Translations under genes and position numbers: made by a program | In this document: one piece after another, positions 36,281-44,175 of the stretch | Numbering within the stretch: the stretch's first letter is position 1 | Layout of the letters: every line of letters begins with the position of its first letter | Notes under the pieces: generated by a model | Told to the model about the DNA's origin: nothing | The model's database searches: none | The model's input: only the letters and a program-made list of their open reading frames with translations | NCBI GenBank assembly: GCA_944383695.1 | Contig: CALWQP010000009.1 | Span: 1 to 64,000, forward strand | Source of the DNA: an uncultured Mediterraneibacter sp. | GTDB taxonomy: Bacteria; Bacillota; Clostridia; Lachnospirales; Lachnospiraceae | DNA length: 64,000 bases | Reading direction: 5' to 3'

Positions 36281-39200
36281 CTATTCGAGGGTATTCCCTG
36301 ACTGAACAATTCCTGTTTCCGGCTCAGTTGAAGGTATCTGGATCCAAGGTGTCTCTATAAAAGGCGTCTCCGGCACTGTCCGCGATGTCTCCGGCACTGC
36401 TGCCTCCTCGGTCTGGTCTTCCGGCTGAACCGTCAGATTCTCATCCTGAACAGTACTTTCGTCCTCCTCCGGCTCCTGAAGCGAATATACCGCAATATTA
36501 TCATCAGACGGCGTGATCAGAGCACCCTGCAGCCTTGGCGTACCGCCGGTTGACACGGCATCCAGATTCCACACCGTTTTTCTCCACAGCAAGTTTGTTG
36601 TATAATACTGAGGCATTTTCAGCATAGCGTCATCCGCCAGCTTAACCACCTTACTGTCAGCCTTTACATTTGTCACGCTGTTAGAATCTGCATACTCATA
36701 CACGTTGCTGCTTCCGCCCAGAGTATCGAATCCTGCGACACGGTATGCCTTCTCACCGGTACTCATGCTAAGTGAGTTGGTAATCTTCACCGTACCATAT
36801 CGCTGTCCGCCCACAAGTCCTCCGTTTCCTACCATATTCGGAGCCTTGATGTCTGCTTTTGCATAGCACTTATCAAGACTGGAGGAACCGTCAAGCCATC
36901 CCACAAGTCCTCCGACTCTTGCACCGGCAGTTTTATTTGTACTTGTTCCTTCAAGAGTTCCGGTGACGAGGCAGTTCTCTATCGTTGAACTGTTTACCTG
37001 TCCGCCCAGTCCTCCTATCGTATCCTTTCCTTTAATGCTGATATTTTCAAGTGAGACTTCCTTGATGGTGCTTCCGGTTATGATTCCGGCAAGACCGCCT
37101 ACCTGTCCCGCATTGTTCTGAATGCTGAAGTTCCCCAAATAAACCTTCTCTATTATTGAGCGGTCAATTGTATTTGCCAGTTTTCCTCTCTGCGCGTCAC
37201 CAGTAATATCGCCTCCATCAATACCAAGGTTGGTCACCGTTGCCTCTGACAGTTCTCTGAAAACCACACCGTTTAGATTGACGATCTTATGGCCGGCGCC
37301 ATCTAATTGACCCGTGAAAATTCCGTCAACTGCAACATTAGATATTTCTTCATCGCTAAAGTCAAGGTCTGCTGCCAAAACGTAACTTCCCGCCAGGCTC
37401 TCTGCATCTGTTCCGATTGCAAGGAACTGCTGCACAGTGTTGATCTTTGTCCTTCCAACCTGGATGTCAATGGTTCCGTACTCTCGATACGTTCCCTTTT
37501 TGGTCGTTACCAGAGGCAGTTCTTTTCCTGTCTCCAGCACCGTAATATTTCTTACGGAGAAGTTCCGGGCTGTTCCCACCAGCATGGAAGTCACGGAATC
37601 ACCAAAATTCGGATTTTCTATGGTAAGATCACTGATCTGAGCATAGGCAGACTCTTTAAAGAGCGTGCTGCTCATTCCGGTCATTTTATGTCCGTTTCCA
37701 TCAAGGATTCCGATAAAACATTTCTCAATATAGTATCCATCCTTTGCCTGGATTTCGCTGAAATCAATGTCCGCATCCAAACGGTAGTTTCCAAACTCAT
37801 TCGCTTCTGCCAGATCGATCAGCTGCTGGGCTGATGTAATGGACGTCTGCTGAGGCGCTTCATAAATCGTACCGTCAGTAAAGTCATTTGTGGCTCTCTT
37901 GACCGTACCATAGAGAAGCCTTTTCACCCCGTTTGTCTGATTCCTGTTTCCGTTCTTTGCATCCTGAGCCAGTGCTTCCTTGAATTGCTCGATCACTTCG
38001 TCAGAATCAAAGTATGGAATTTTTTCCAGATTTTCCGCAACCGCCTGATAGCGCTGCATTTTATACTCTTTCCATGTAATAGTCGGGTCATTGGTAATTT
38101 TTCTCAAGGCATCAAGGTCATTCTTGCTCTTGCCTGACATAAAGGTCACATATCCGTCCATGTATCCGCCTACGCCAAGCATCTCCTGCCCCAGCCTGCG
38201 GAAACTCTTCGCCGTTCCGCTTCCCTCGTCGTTATGAATCTGATACCAGTTGGAATCATAGAAGGACTCCCAGCCATATGCGCCGGCCTGTGCCGAAGCC
38301 TGTGCCCCTGTGTCCTTGATCGCAATCTGATTGTCCCACAGATCTTCCATGTCCTGCAGATCCATTTGCTCAAACGCTTCTGCTGTCAGTCTCTTGTTGT
38401 TTGCCTTAAGAGAAGTTCCCTCTTTTCCTGTATAAGTCACCTGAACTGCCACCTTTGCCTGCTGCTGCGGCGTCAGTTCAAGGAATGCCTGTCCTGCCAG
38501 ATATTCAAGCACATACATGGTGTCAAACATGTCTTTATAGTAATCCTGAATTTTCTCCGGCGTGTCGATCCTCGTATAACTAAAGTTATTCGTCACATCA
38601 GAGTTCATATCTTTTTCAGTAGTCATATTAAAGACTGTGCTTCCATCCACAATGTCCTGCGCGATATTTCCATCTGCATGGGCTTCTCCGCCTGTTCCGG
38701 CTCTTCTCCCCGCTCCGGCGTAGAAATATTTTCCATCCTGATTATGAGCGGTCTCATGTGTAGTTGTGCTCAGGTCATTTTTCAATGCCGGATATACAGC
38801 CCACCACACATTTGTCCCATTGGCATAAGCGCCGCTTCCATTGGCCGCAGCCCAGGAGTTGACCGCTTCATAAACCCATTTCATTACAGGATCATTGGTC
38901 TTACCTGGTTCCTGCGTCCCTGCATTGATGCCATCAGATTTCGGAAATGAAAATCTTGTGTCATACTGGATATTAACAAATCCGTTCAGAATGTTAGATG
39001 AGTTCGGCACAAGGTTTCCGGACACCCCATAGAAATGGCCCATTCGCGCCGCATAAGCATCAATGATCTGCTCCATCTTTTCCCGTCCGTTGACCTGGTG
39101 ATACTCAGGATAGCGGTTCAAGCTTCCGATCATAAGCTGTGACGGCATGGAAATCATATACATGTCTTCCTGTGGCGCTGTCAGTATGGGCAGAATGTGG

Positions 39201-41602
39201 TTCATCCTGTCGCTTAAGCCCTTCATAATATCCCATATCCGGTACCGTGTTGTACCATCTGACTGATCGCGGTCCTGTTCTTTTAAGATTCCGTCAAAAT
39301 TATCCTTCATCCATTCATTGGCATCCACATATCTTGCCACGCGCTCTGACATCCAGGTCAGGAAATCCATCATCCCTTTCCCTGTCTCACTCTGCAGTAC
39401 ATTGCTGTAGAAATCCTGAGTGCGGTCTGTTGCACGCAGTCCTTTCCCGACGCTTAGCACCTTTTCTGTAAGGTAATTGGCTGTAAGTTCTTCAGAGAAC
39501 ACGGTACCATTGAAATAGAGCATGTCGCTTAAGATCACTCCGCCAAAGTCAATATGATACCATTTGTCAATATAATTATAGCCGTACAGAAAACGCTCCA
39601 AATTGTCTTCATTAAGCAGGGAAGCCTTCATCTGTTCTTTCACGCCCGCCTGCGTACAGTATGTAGGGAACTCATCCCCGCTCCCGATCCATTTCAGAAG
39701 AACTTCCTCAAGATTCGGTTTCACCGTCTGGTTATAATAGTCTGTATAGAGTCTGCTCTCCTCCTCTGTGGTCAGCAGCGATATCTGTTCCGCATAATCG
39801 AGGCTTTCCGCCTTTTCCACGACCTCATCCAGCAGTTCCGCATCAATCTTAGTGATATACTTCTCGAACTGGTAGCTCACACCTCTGTTGGCCGCTTTAT
39901 ACTGTGCGACTGCACCGCCTACTTCTTTTTCAAACTGTACTGCGATATCTTCAGTCTGGTCATTGTCATATATGACCCGAAGCTTCTTTATAACGCCTTG
40001 TTCTGAGCCAGTCACTGAAGAAACAAGACTGTTCCCATCACCCAACGGCAGGATCATCTTTATTTTGCGAAAGGCAAGGGCGTCATAACTGTCTATCTTG
40101 TTTCCGCTCTCTACCCAGTAAGCAGTATCCGCAAAAGGCATCAGTTTCGCCATATTCGCATATGCGATTTCTTTATCCGCCTGATATGCGCTGTTTTTTC
40201 GCACTTCCTTATAATTGGGGATTCCGTTCGTATTATCATAGATCTCATATTCATCTATCTTCTTTGGAATCGGATCATCCTTTAAGCTTGGAAGGACCTC
40301 GCTGCCCAGCAGGTCAAAGTTCCATATTTCCTCTGAAAATCCCAGCGTCCCTGTGTAAAAGTCTTTGTTGTAAATGTCCGAAGTCTCTTTGACAGTGTTG
40401 TTATCATTAATATTGGTAGCACTGTTTGACTCTGTATACTCATACACAGACTGCGCCTTATTCAGAGTGTCAAATCCTGCGATCCGGTACGCAGTTCCGG
40501 TACTCAGGCTCAGGCTGTTTTTGATGGTCACCTGGCCGCTGCCTGGCCCGCCGATAATTCCGCCGTTTCCCTTTTTTGCCGGAGCTGTGATGCTGACTTT
40601 TGTAAAGCAGTGGTCAATGGCTTTCCCGGAATGCCATCCGGTGATGCCTCCTACTCTTGCCCCCAGATTATGGGACAGGGTGCCTTCAAGGGTACCTGTC
40701 ACATAACAGTTTTCTATCTTTGTTGTGCCGTTAGTCTGTCCTGCGATCCCCCCGATAGTATTAGATCCCTTAATAGTGATATTTATAGCTGCACTATTGC
40801 TTACCGTGGAATTCGTGATAACCCCTGCAAATCCCCCGGTCTGGTTCTGATTGTTTATCAAACTGGAATCAACGATATATGTAGACGTAATCTGTGACTG
40901 ATTCAGAATCTGCCCTGCCAGAATTCCTTTGGAATTCTTTGTAATAGCAGCGTCCTCGATCACCAGATTCTTGATCTTGGCGCCCTTTAATACTTCAAAC
41001 AGTGGCTGGCTCAGATTTTTAATCCGGTGTCCATTACCATCTAATGTTCCGGTAAAAGTCCCTTTTACTGCCGCTGCCGCGTCAGCAAGTCCGGACGCGT
41101 CAAGATCCTCTGTCAGTTCATATGTTCCATCCAGATCTTTAGACATCTTGTCAAAAAATTTTGAGGCCGCACTTTTCTGCTGATTGGTTGTAGTCGGTAC
41201 GGTGAAGGAAAATCCGCTCTTTCTCCCGGTTCCCTCCTCCCCATACTGGACGACAGACTCCTGATCGATCACAACCGTGACCTCTTCGGAATCCTCCGAA
41301 GCCTTAAACTCCTTTATTCCGGCATAATAATCCGGAAGATACTTCATCTTGATTACCGCATAGTAGTCATCCACATTTTCAGGGACCCCCTCGCTAATGT
41401 CGAGTTCCCCGACTTTTTCTGCTTTTCCCTCTCCTGTACTGCGGTAAAGAATCGTGTCCGTAACCTCTTTAAACTCGATTACTGTATCACTTACCGCCGG
41501 AGGATTTGGTGAACCGGCCGCCATAGCGGTCACAGGCTCATGTCCCACACTCGCTGCAAAGAATATTGCAGCCAGGACTGCCAGAATTTTAACCTTTTTC
41601 AT
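36281..41602 (-). CDS. Secreted M26-type zinc metalloprotease (IgA1 protease/ZmpB-like) with duplicated GLUG modules
   Basis: A 1773-residue exported protease. The signal peptide (about 1-29) precedes a GLUG-repeat module (about 150-440), a long middle region (about 450-930), the catalytic centre H949-E950-T951-A952-H953 with E973 some 20 residues on (AGRRAGTGGEA), helical domains, and a second GLUG module (about 1320-1690). The M26 pattern HExxH plus downstream Glu in a YAGAGRR context matches streptococcal IgA1/Zmp proteases. The two GLUG modules are clearly paralogous (both contain ENCxVTGTLEG and AGFDTL). No N-terminal LPXTG-anchor is seen, and the C-terminus is a Pro/Glu-rich tail without membrane segment, so it is probably released or held non-covalently. 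The substrate could be IgA, mucin or another host glycoprotein; sequence cannot tell. Confidence 0.85.
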   Translation of the reverse strand: MKKVKILAVLAAIFFAASVGHEPVTAMAAGSPNPPAVSDTVIEFKEVTDTILYRSTGEGKAEKVGELDISEGVPENVDDYYAVIKMKYLPDYYAGIKEFKASEDSEEVTVVIDQESVVQYGEEGTGRKSGFSFTVPTTTNQQKSAASKFFDKMSKDLDGTYELTEDLDASGLADAAAAVKGTFTGTLDGNGHRIKNLSQPLFEVLKGAKIKNLVIEDAAITKNSKGILAGQILNQSQITSTYIVDSSLINNQNQTGGFAGVITNSTVSNSAAINITIKGSNTIGGIAGQTNGTTKIENCYVTGTLEGTLSHNLGARVGGITGWHSGKAIDHCFTKVSITAPAKKGNGGIIGGPGSGQVTIKNSLSLSTGTAYRIAGFDTLNKAQSVYEYTESNSATNINDNNTVKETSDIYNKDFYTGTLGFSEEIWNFDLLGSEVLPSLKDDPIPKKIDEYEIYDNTNGIPNYKEVRKNSAYQADKEIAYANMAKLMPFADTAYWVESGNKIDSYDALAFRKIKMILPLGDGNSLVSSVTGSEQGVIKKLRVIYDNDQTEDIAVQFEKEVGGAVAQYKAANRGVSYQFEKYITKIDAELLDEVVEKAESLDYAEQISLLTTEEESRLYTDYYNQTVKPNLEEVLLKWIGSGDEFPTYCTQAGVKEQMKASLLNEDNLERFLYGYNYIDKWYHIDFGGVILSDMLYFNGTVFSEELTANYLTEKVLSVGKGLRATDRTQDFYSNVLQSETGKGMMDFLTWMSERVARYVDANEWMKDNFDGILKEQDRDQSDGTTRYRIWDIMKGLSDRMNHILPILTAPQEDMYMISMPSQLMIGSLNRYPEYHQVNGREKMEQIIDAYAARMGHFYGVSGNLVPNSSNILNGFVNIQYDTRFSFPKSDGINAGTQEPGKTNDPVMKWVYEAVNSWAAANGSGAYANGTNVWWAVYPALKNDLSTTTHETAHNQDGKYFYAGAGRRAGTGGEAHADGNIAQDIVDGSTVFNMTTEKDMNSDVTNNFSYTRIDTPEKIQDYYKDMFDTMYVLEYLAGQAFLELTPQQQAKVAVQVTYTGKEGTSLKANNKRLTAEAFEQMDLQDMEDLWDNQIAIKDTGAQASAQAGAYGWESFYDSNWYQIHNDEGSGTAKSFRRLGQEMLGVGGYMDGYVTFMSGKSKNDLDALRKITNDPTITWKEYKMQRYQAVAENLEKIPYFDSDEVIEQFKEALAQDAKNGNRNQTNGVKRLLYGTVKRATNDFTDGTIYEAPQQTSITSAQQLIDLAEANEFGNYRLDADIDFSEIQAKDGYYIEKCFIGILDGNGHKMTGMSSTLFKESAYAQISDLTIENPNFGDSVTSMLVGTARNFSVRNITVLETGKELPLVTTKKGTYREYGTIDIQVGRTKINTVQQFLAIGTDAESLAGSYVLAADLDFSDEEISNVAVDGIFTGQLDGAGHKIVNLNGVVFRELSEATVTNLGIDGGDITGDAQRGKLANTIDRSIIEKVYLGNFSIQNNAGQVGGLAGIITGSTIKEVSLENISIKGKDTIGGLGGQVNSSTIENCLVTGTLEGTSTNKTAGARVGGLVGWLDGSSSLDKCYAKADIKAPNMVGNGGLVGGQRYGTVKITNSLSMSTGEKAYRVAGFDTLGGSSNVYEYADSNSVTNVKADSKVVKLADDAMLKMPQYYTTNLLWRKTVWNLDAVSTGGTPRLQGALITPSDDNIAVYSLQEPEEDESTVQDENLTVQPEDQTEEAAVPETSRTVPETPFIETPWIQIPSTEPETGIVQSGNTLE

Positions 41603-41647
41603 CCTTTTCTTTTTCCCCTTTGCAAATTTATATATTTGAGATGCTTA

Positions 41648-41676
41648 ATTTTACCAAATATGTCCACTTTTTTCAA
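41648..41676 (-). promoter_or_regulatory. Promoter of the M26 protease gene
   Basis: On the minus strand TTGAAA, 17 bp, TAAAAT with an upstream TGG, 46 bp from the start codon. It begins 20 bp past the small peptide gene. Confidence 0.6.
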
Positions 41677-41695
41677 GCTGTATTGTCTTTAACTG

Positions 41696-41818
41696 TTATT
41701 CACTTATAATTGAGTATTCTGTGACTACAGAGTCACTTAATCCGTTATAAAGAGCCACCTGTGTCAAAGGACAATCCACTGTTGGCTCTTCATGTTGCAA
41801 TACATAGGAAAATCTCAT
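41696..41818 (-). CDS. 40-residue peptide gene downstream of the ABC transporter
   Basis: On the minus strand a 40-codon frame begins MRFSYVLQHEEPTVDCPLTQ and ends VVTEYSIISE. GAGAGGTTAAAT precedes the ATG. It has one Cys, several Thr/Ser in the C-terminal part and an acidic N-terminal half, the general look of a small peptide precursor, but no double-Gly or other leader cleavage site is clear. It lies after the permease gene, across a strong hairpin. It may be a RiPP-like peptide, an immunity or toxin peptide, or a remnant. Confidence 0.45.
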   Translation of the reverse strand: MRFSYVLQHEEPTVDCPLTQVALYNGLSDSVVTEYSIISE

Positions 41819-41842
41819 ATTTAACCTCTCACAAACATCAAA

Positions 41843-41885
41843 TAAATTTACCGCATAGGTCTATTTTACCTACGCGGTAAATTTA
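41843..41885 (-). terminator. Strong hairpin at the end of the ABC permease gene
   Basis: 12-bp perfect arms (TAAATTTACCGC and its complement) are extended by one mismatch and 5 more pairs around a 7-nt loop. The permease stop codon is within the left arm on the minus strand; ATTTATTTG follows. Probably a terminator separating the transporter from the peptide gene. Confidence 0.65.
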
Positions 41886-42638
41886 TGTTAAATCGTCTTT
41901 TTTAAATCGAAAATATCCAATTCGAACATAGAGTACAGATATAAGTAAATATAATACAGTTAATGAAATTACATATCCAATGTTAGATGAATCGGATATT
42001 AAATATCTAAACACAAACGTGATAAAATATTCTGATATCTTATGTCCAAAAATAACAACTGTTGATAGATAATCAAGCAACATGAAAAAAAGATTGTAGA
42101 ACGTTATGACCATAAGACTACCGCCAATTCCGCCCAGCGTATTTTTAAAAACAAAAACAAGAGATAAGCTTAACACAGCATAGGAATAATACACGATAGT
42201 ACAAGCAACTGATTGTAACACAAAATATGGTATTTCTCTTTGTATGTAATCACCGCCAATCATTATGTTTAGCAGTAAAAAAATAATCAAGTTCTGTATA
42301 ATTCCCAATATCAAAACATAGGGTGTTATTGCACAAAGCTTACCAAAATAAACGTGAAATCTTGAATGTCCATTCATGATGAGATGAAAGTTTGTTTTAT
42401 TTTTGAACTCATTTCCAATATACAAGGAAACAAATGCAATAATAGTTATCATATTAAACATAGTGCATGTATCAATATTGCCTAATAAATTATCAATTCC
42501 AGTATCATTCATTTGCATCATTTGCATTATTCCAGAAGCAATTGAAGCCACAGTAATAAGGACAAAGATTATACATGTTTTAACAAAATATTTGCTCTTT
42601 TTTATTACAAAAAACGAAGAACAGATGATACTCTTCAT
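41883..42638 (-). CDS. ABC-2 type permease, lantibiotic-immunity-like
   Basis: A 251-residue membrane protein with about six hydrophobic helices (FVKTCIIFVLITVASIASGI; MFNMITIIAFVSLYIG; VLILGIIQNLIIFLLL and others), the size and layout of MutE/EpiE/NisE-type ABC permeases that export peptides or give self-immunity. Its start is 2 bp after the ATPase stop, so the two are coupled. The gene is distinctly AT-rich compared with neighbours, suggesting horizontal acquisition. Confidence 0.78.
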   Translation of the reverse strand: MKSIICSSFFVIKKSKYFVKTCIIFVLITVASIASGIMQMMQMNDTGIDNLLGNIDTCTMFNMITIIAFVSLYIGNEFKNKTNFHLIMNGHSRFHVYFGKLCAITPYVLILGIIQNLIIFLLLNIMIGGDYIQREIPYFVLQSVACTIVYYSYAVLSLSLVFVFKNTLGGIGGSLMVITFYNLFFMLLDYLSTVVIFGHKISEYFITFVFRYLISDSSNIGYVISLTVLYLLISVLYVRIGYFRFKKDDLT

Positions 42639-42640
42639 AT

Positions 42641-43552
42641 TTATACGCCTCCATTCTGCTGGGTTTTAGAAATAAAGAAATCCTCTAATGACATACTGTG
42701 TATTAGCAACTTATGCAACATAATATCATTTTTTATCAGCGTACTTGATACTAATTCTATATCAGCGCTTTCATCGTAAATCTTTACTATGCCGCCTTCC
42801 GTTTTAAAATTACTGTAGTGCAAAACATCAGATATTACTTTAATAGATTTATCAATATCATTAACCCCTACTTCTATGAATTGACTGTACATTTCATCAA
42901 AATGTTCTTTTGAAAATTGGTCAGTAATTACCCCATTATCTATTATAATGTAATCTGTAGCTATGTGATATAATTCAGAAAGAATATGGCTGGATATAAC
43001 TATGGTTGTGTTATATTCCTTGTTCATTTGGCTGATCAAGTCTCGCATTTGAATTATCCCAATTGGGTCTAATCCATTAATCGGCTCATCAAGAAATAAA
43101 ATCTCCGGTTCTGCGATCATTGCCATTGCTATGCCCAATCTCTGACGCATCCCTAAAGAAAATTTGCCAGATTTCTTTTTTCCTGTATCGCCTAACCCAA
43201 CAAACTCCAGCCATTTCTTTGAAACATCTCCTTCAGATGGAATACCTCTGCTTATCCTCTGCATTTCCATGTTTTCATAAGCCGTTAAATTCGGATTAAA
43301 ATAAGGAGTTTCAACTATAAAACTCATTCTTTTTCTCTGTGCAGCTAATTCTTTATCTGAACTTTTCCCGTTAAACAATATCGTTCCAGAAGTTGGAAAA
43401 ATCAATCCCGCGATCATTCTTATAAATGTTGTCTTTCCAGCCCCATTCCTTCCTATTAGTCCGTAAATTTTACCGTTCTCAATTTTAACATTAACATTAT
43501 CCACAGCCTTAACGCCATTGTACTCTTTTGTTAAATTTATTGTTTCAATCAT
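42641..43552 (-). CDS. ABC transporter ATPase, lantibiotic-immunity-like (BcrA/MutF type)
   Basis: A 303-residue ATPase. Walker A is GLIGRNGAGKTTF, the signature motif is KFSLGMRQRLGIAMA and Walker B is EILFLDEPINGLDPIGI, followed by the H-loop VISSHILSELYHIA. A ~85-residue C-terminal extension is typical of the bacitracin/lantibiotic self-protection subgroup. GAGGAGTAAGTAAATATT precedes the ATG, and the TAA in this ribosome site is the stop of the broken radical SAM gene upstream, so the two were once translationally coupled. Confidence 0.9.
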   Translation of the reverse strand: MIETINLTKEYNGVKAVDNVNVKIENGKIYGLIGRNGAGKTTFIRMIAGLIFPTSGTILFNGKSSDKELAAQRKRMSFIVETPYFNPNLTAYENMEMQRISRGIPSEGDVSKKWLEFVGLGDTGKKKSGKFSLGMRQRLGIAMAMIAEPEILFLDEPINGLDPIGIIQMRDLISQMNKEYNTTIVISSHILSELYHIATDYIIIDNGVITDQFSKEHFDEMYSQFIEVGVNDIDKSIKVISDVLHYSNFKTEGGIVKIYDESADIELVSSTLIKNDIMLHKLLIHSMSLEDFFISKTQQNGGV

Positions 43553-43561
43553 AATATTTAC

Positions 43562-43794
43562 TTACTCCTCACATAAGGTTTCCAAGTACATTTGATATAT
43601 TCTTTTTTCGGATTCGCAGACATATTTCAACTCGCAATCTTTGCATATTGGAATTTCATCTTTGCATATTATTTTTTTACCTGCTGAAACTCCTTAGAAA
43701 TAAAAGCTTCTTTAAGAGTAATGTTTCGAATATTGCCCAAACAAAAATGGTCTAGCCCTTGACAAGGTTTTATATCCCCTGTTGCAGTAACAAA
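43562..43794 (-). pseudogene. 3' remnant of a radical SAM/SPASM peptide-modifying enzyme
   Basis: Reading the minus strand, a frame gives FVTATGDIKPCQGLDHFCLG ... SKEFQQVKK, then a stop. After restoring one base in the run of seven A (43672-43678 region) it continues IICKDEIPICKDCELKYVCE and ends ETLCEE at 43562. The Cys pattern (PCQG ... C ... CKDCELKYVC) is a C-terminal SPASM domain binding auxiliary 4Fe-4S clusters. The N-terminal radical SAM core is missing: the frame is lost at the inverted repeat starting at 43795. Its stop overlaps the ribosome site of the ABC ATPase, so it was part of the same operon, as in sactipeptide/ranthipeptide clusters. Confidence 0.7.
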
Positions 43795-43875
43795 GAAAGA
43801 CAGCGCACAGGTAAAGGGTGTTTATCAGATAACTCTTTGTGCCAGACATATCAACACCCTCTTTCCCTGTCTTTC
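43795..43875. repeat. Inverted repeat at the truncation point of the SPASM remnant
   Basis: GAAAGACAG (43795-43803) pairs with 43867-43875, and GGGTGTT (43816-43822) pairs with 43853-43859. It begins exactly where similarity of the SPASM remnant is lost, so it may mark the deletion junction or be a small inserted hairpin. The rest of 43876-44175 holds two lysS-side hairpins and no supported gene. Confidence 0.55.
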
Positions 43876-44076
43876 AATAATTACTTACTACATCCGCTCT
43901 TTCTATCTATATTATACTTAATTTTCTTTTATTTTAACAGTATTTTCCTATGTTCTCAATCTACAATCTCTATGAACCATTTTCCTTTGCAGATTTTCAA
44001 ATCCCTCTGTTTTAACTTCTATACTGTGTATATCTGGAGCCCAGCAAAAGCTGCTTTTGATAAATATGTATGCGAA

Positions 44077-44146
44077 AATCCGGACTGCTTTGATACAGCC
44101 CGGATTCTGCCTTTTCGAAAACTGTGGTGTAGTAACACCATTTTTT
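44077..44146. terminator. Two terminator-like hairpins downstream of lysS
   Basis: TGGTGT-AGTA-ACACCA (44125-44140) is followed by six T on the plus strand and a shorter T-tract on the minus strand. AATCCGG (44077-44083) pairs with 44100-44106 and gives ATTTTC on the minus strand. Together they probably end lysS transcription. Confidence 0.5.
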
Positions 44147-44175
44147 CTCATTTATCCATCTATATATTTTATCAC

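Noticed and set aside
41843-41885. Attachment or recombination site
   Set aside because: Long palindrome at the end of a gene with T-rich sequence after it is better read as a terminator; no integrase nearby.
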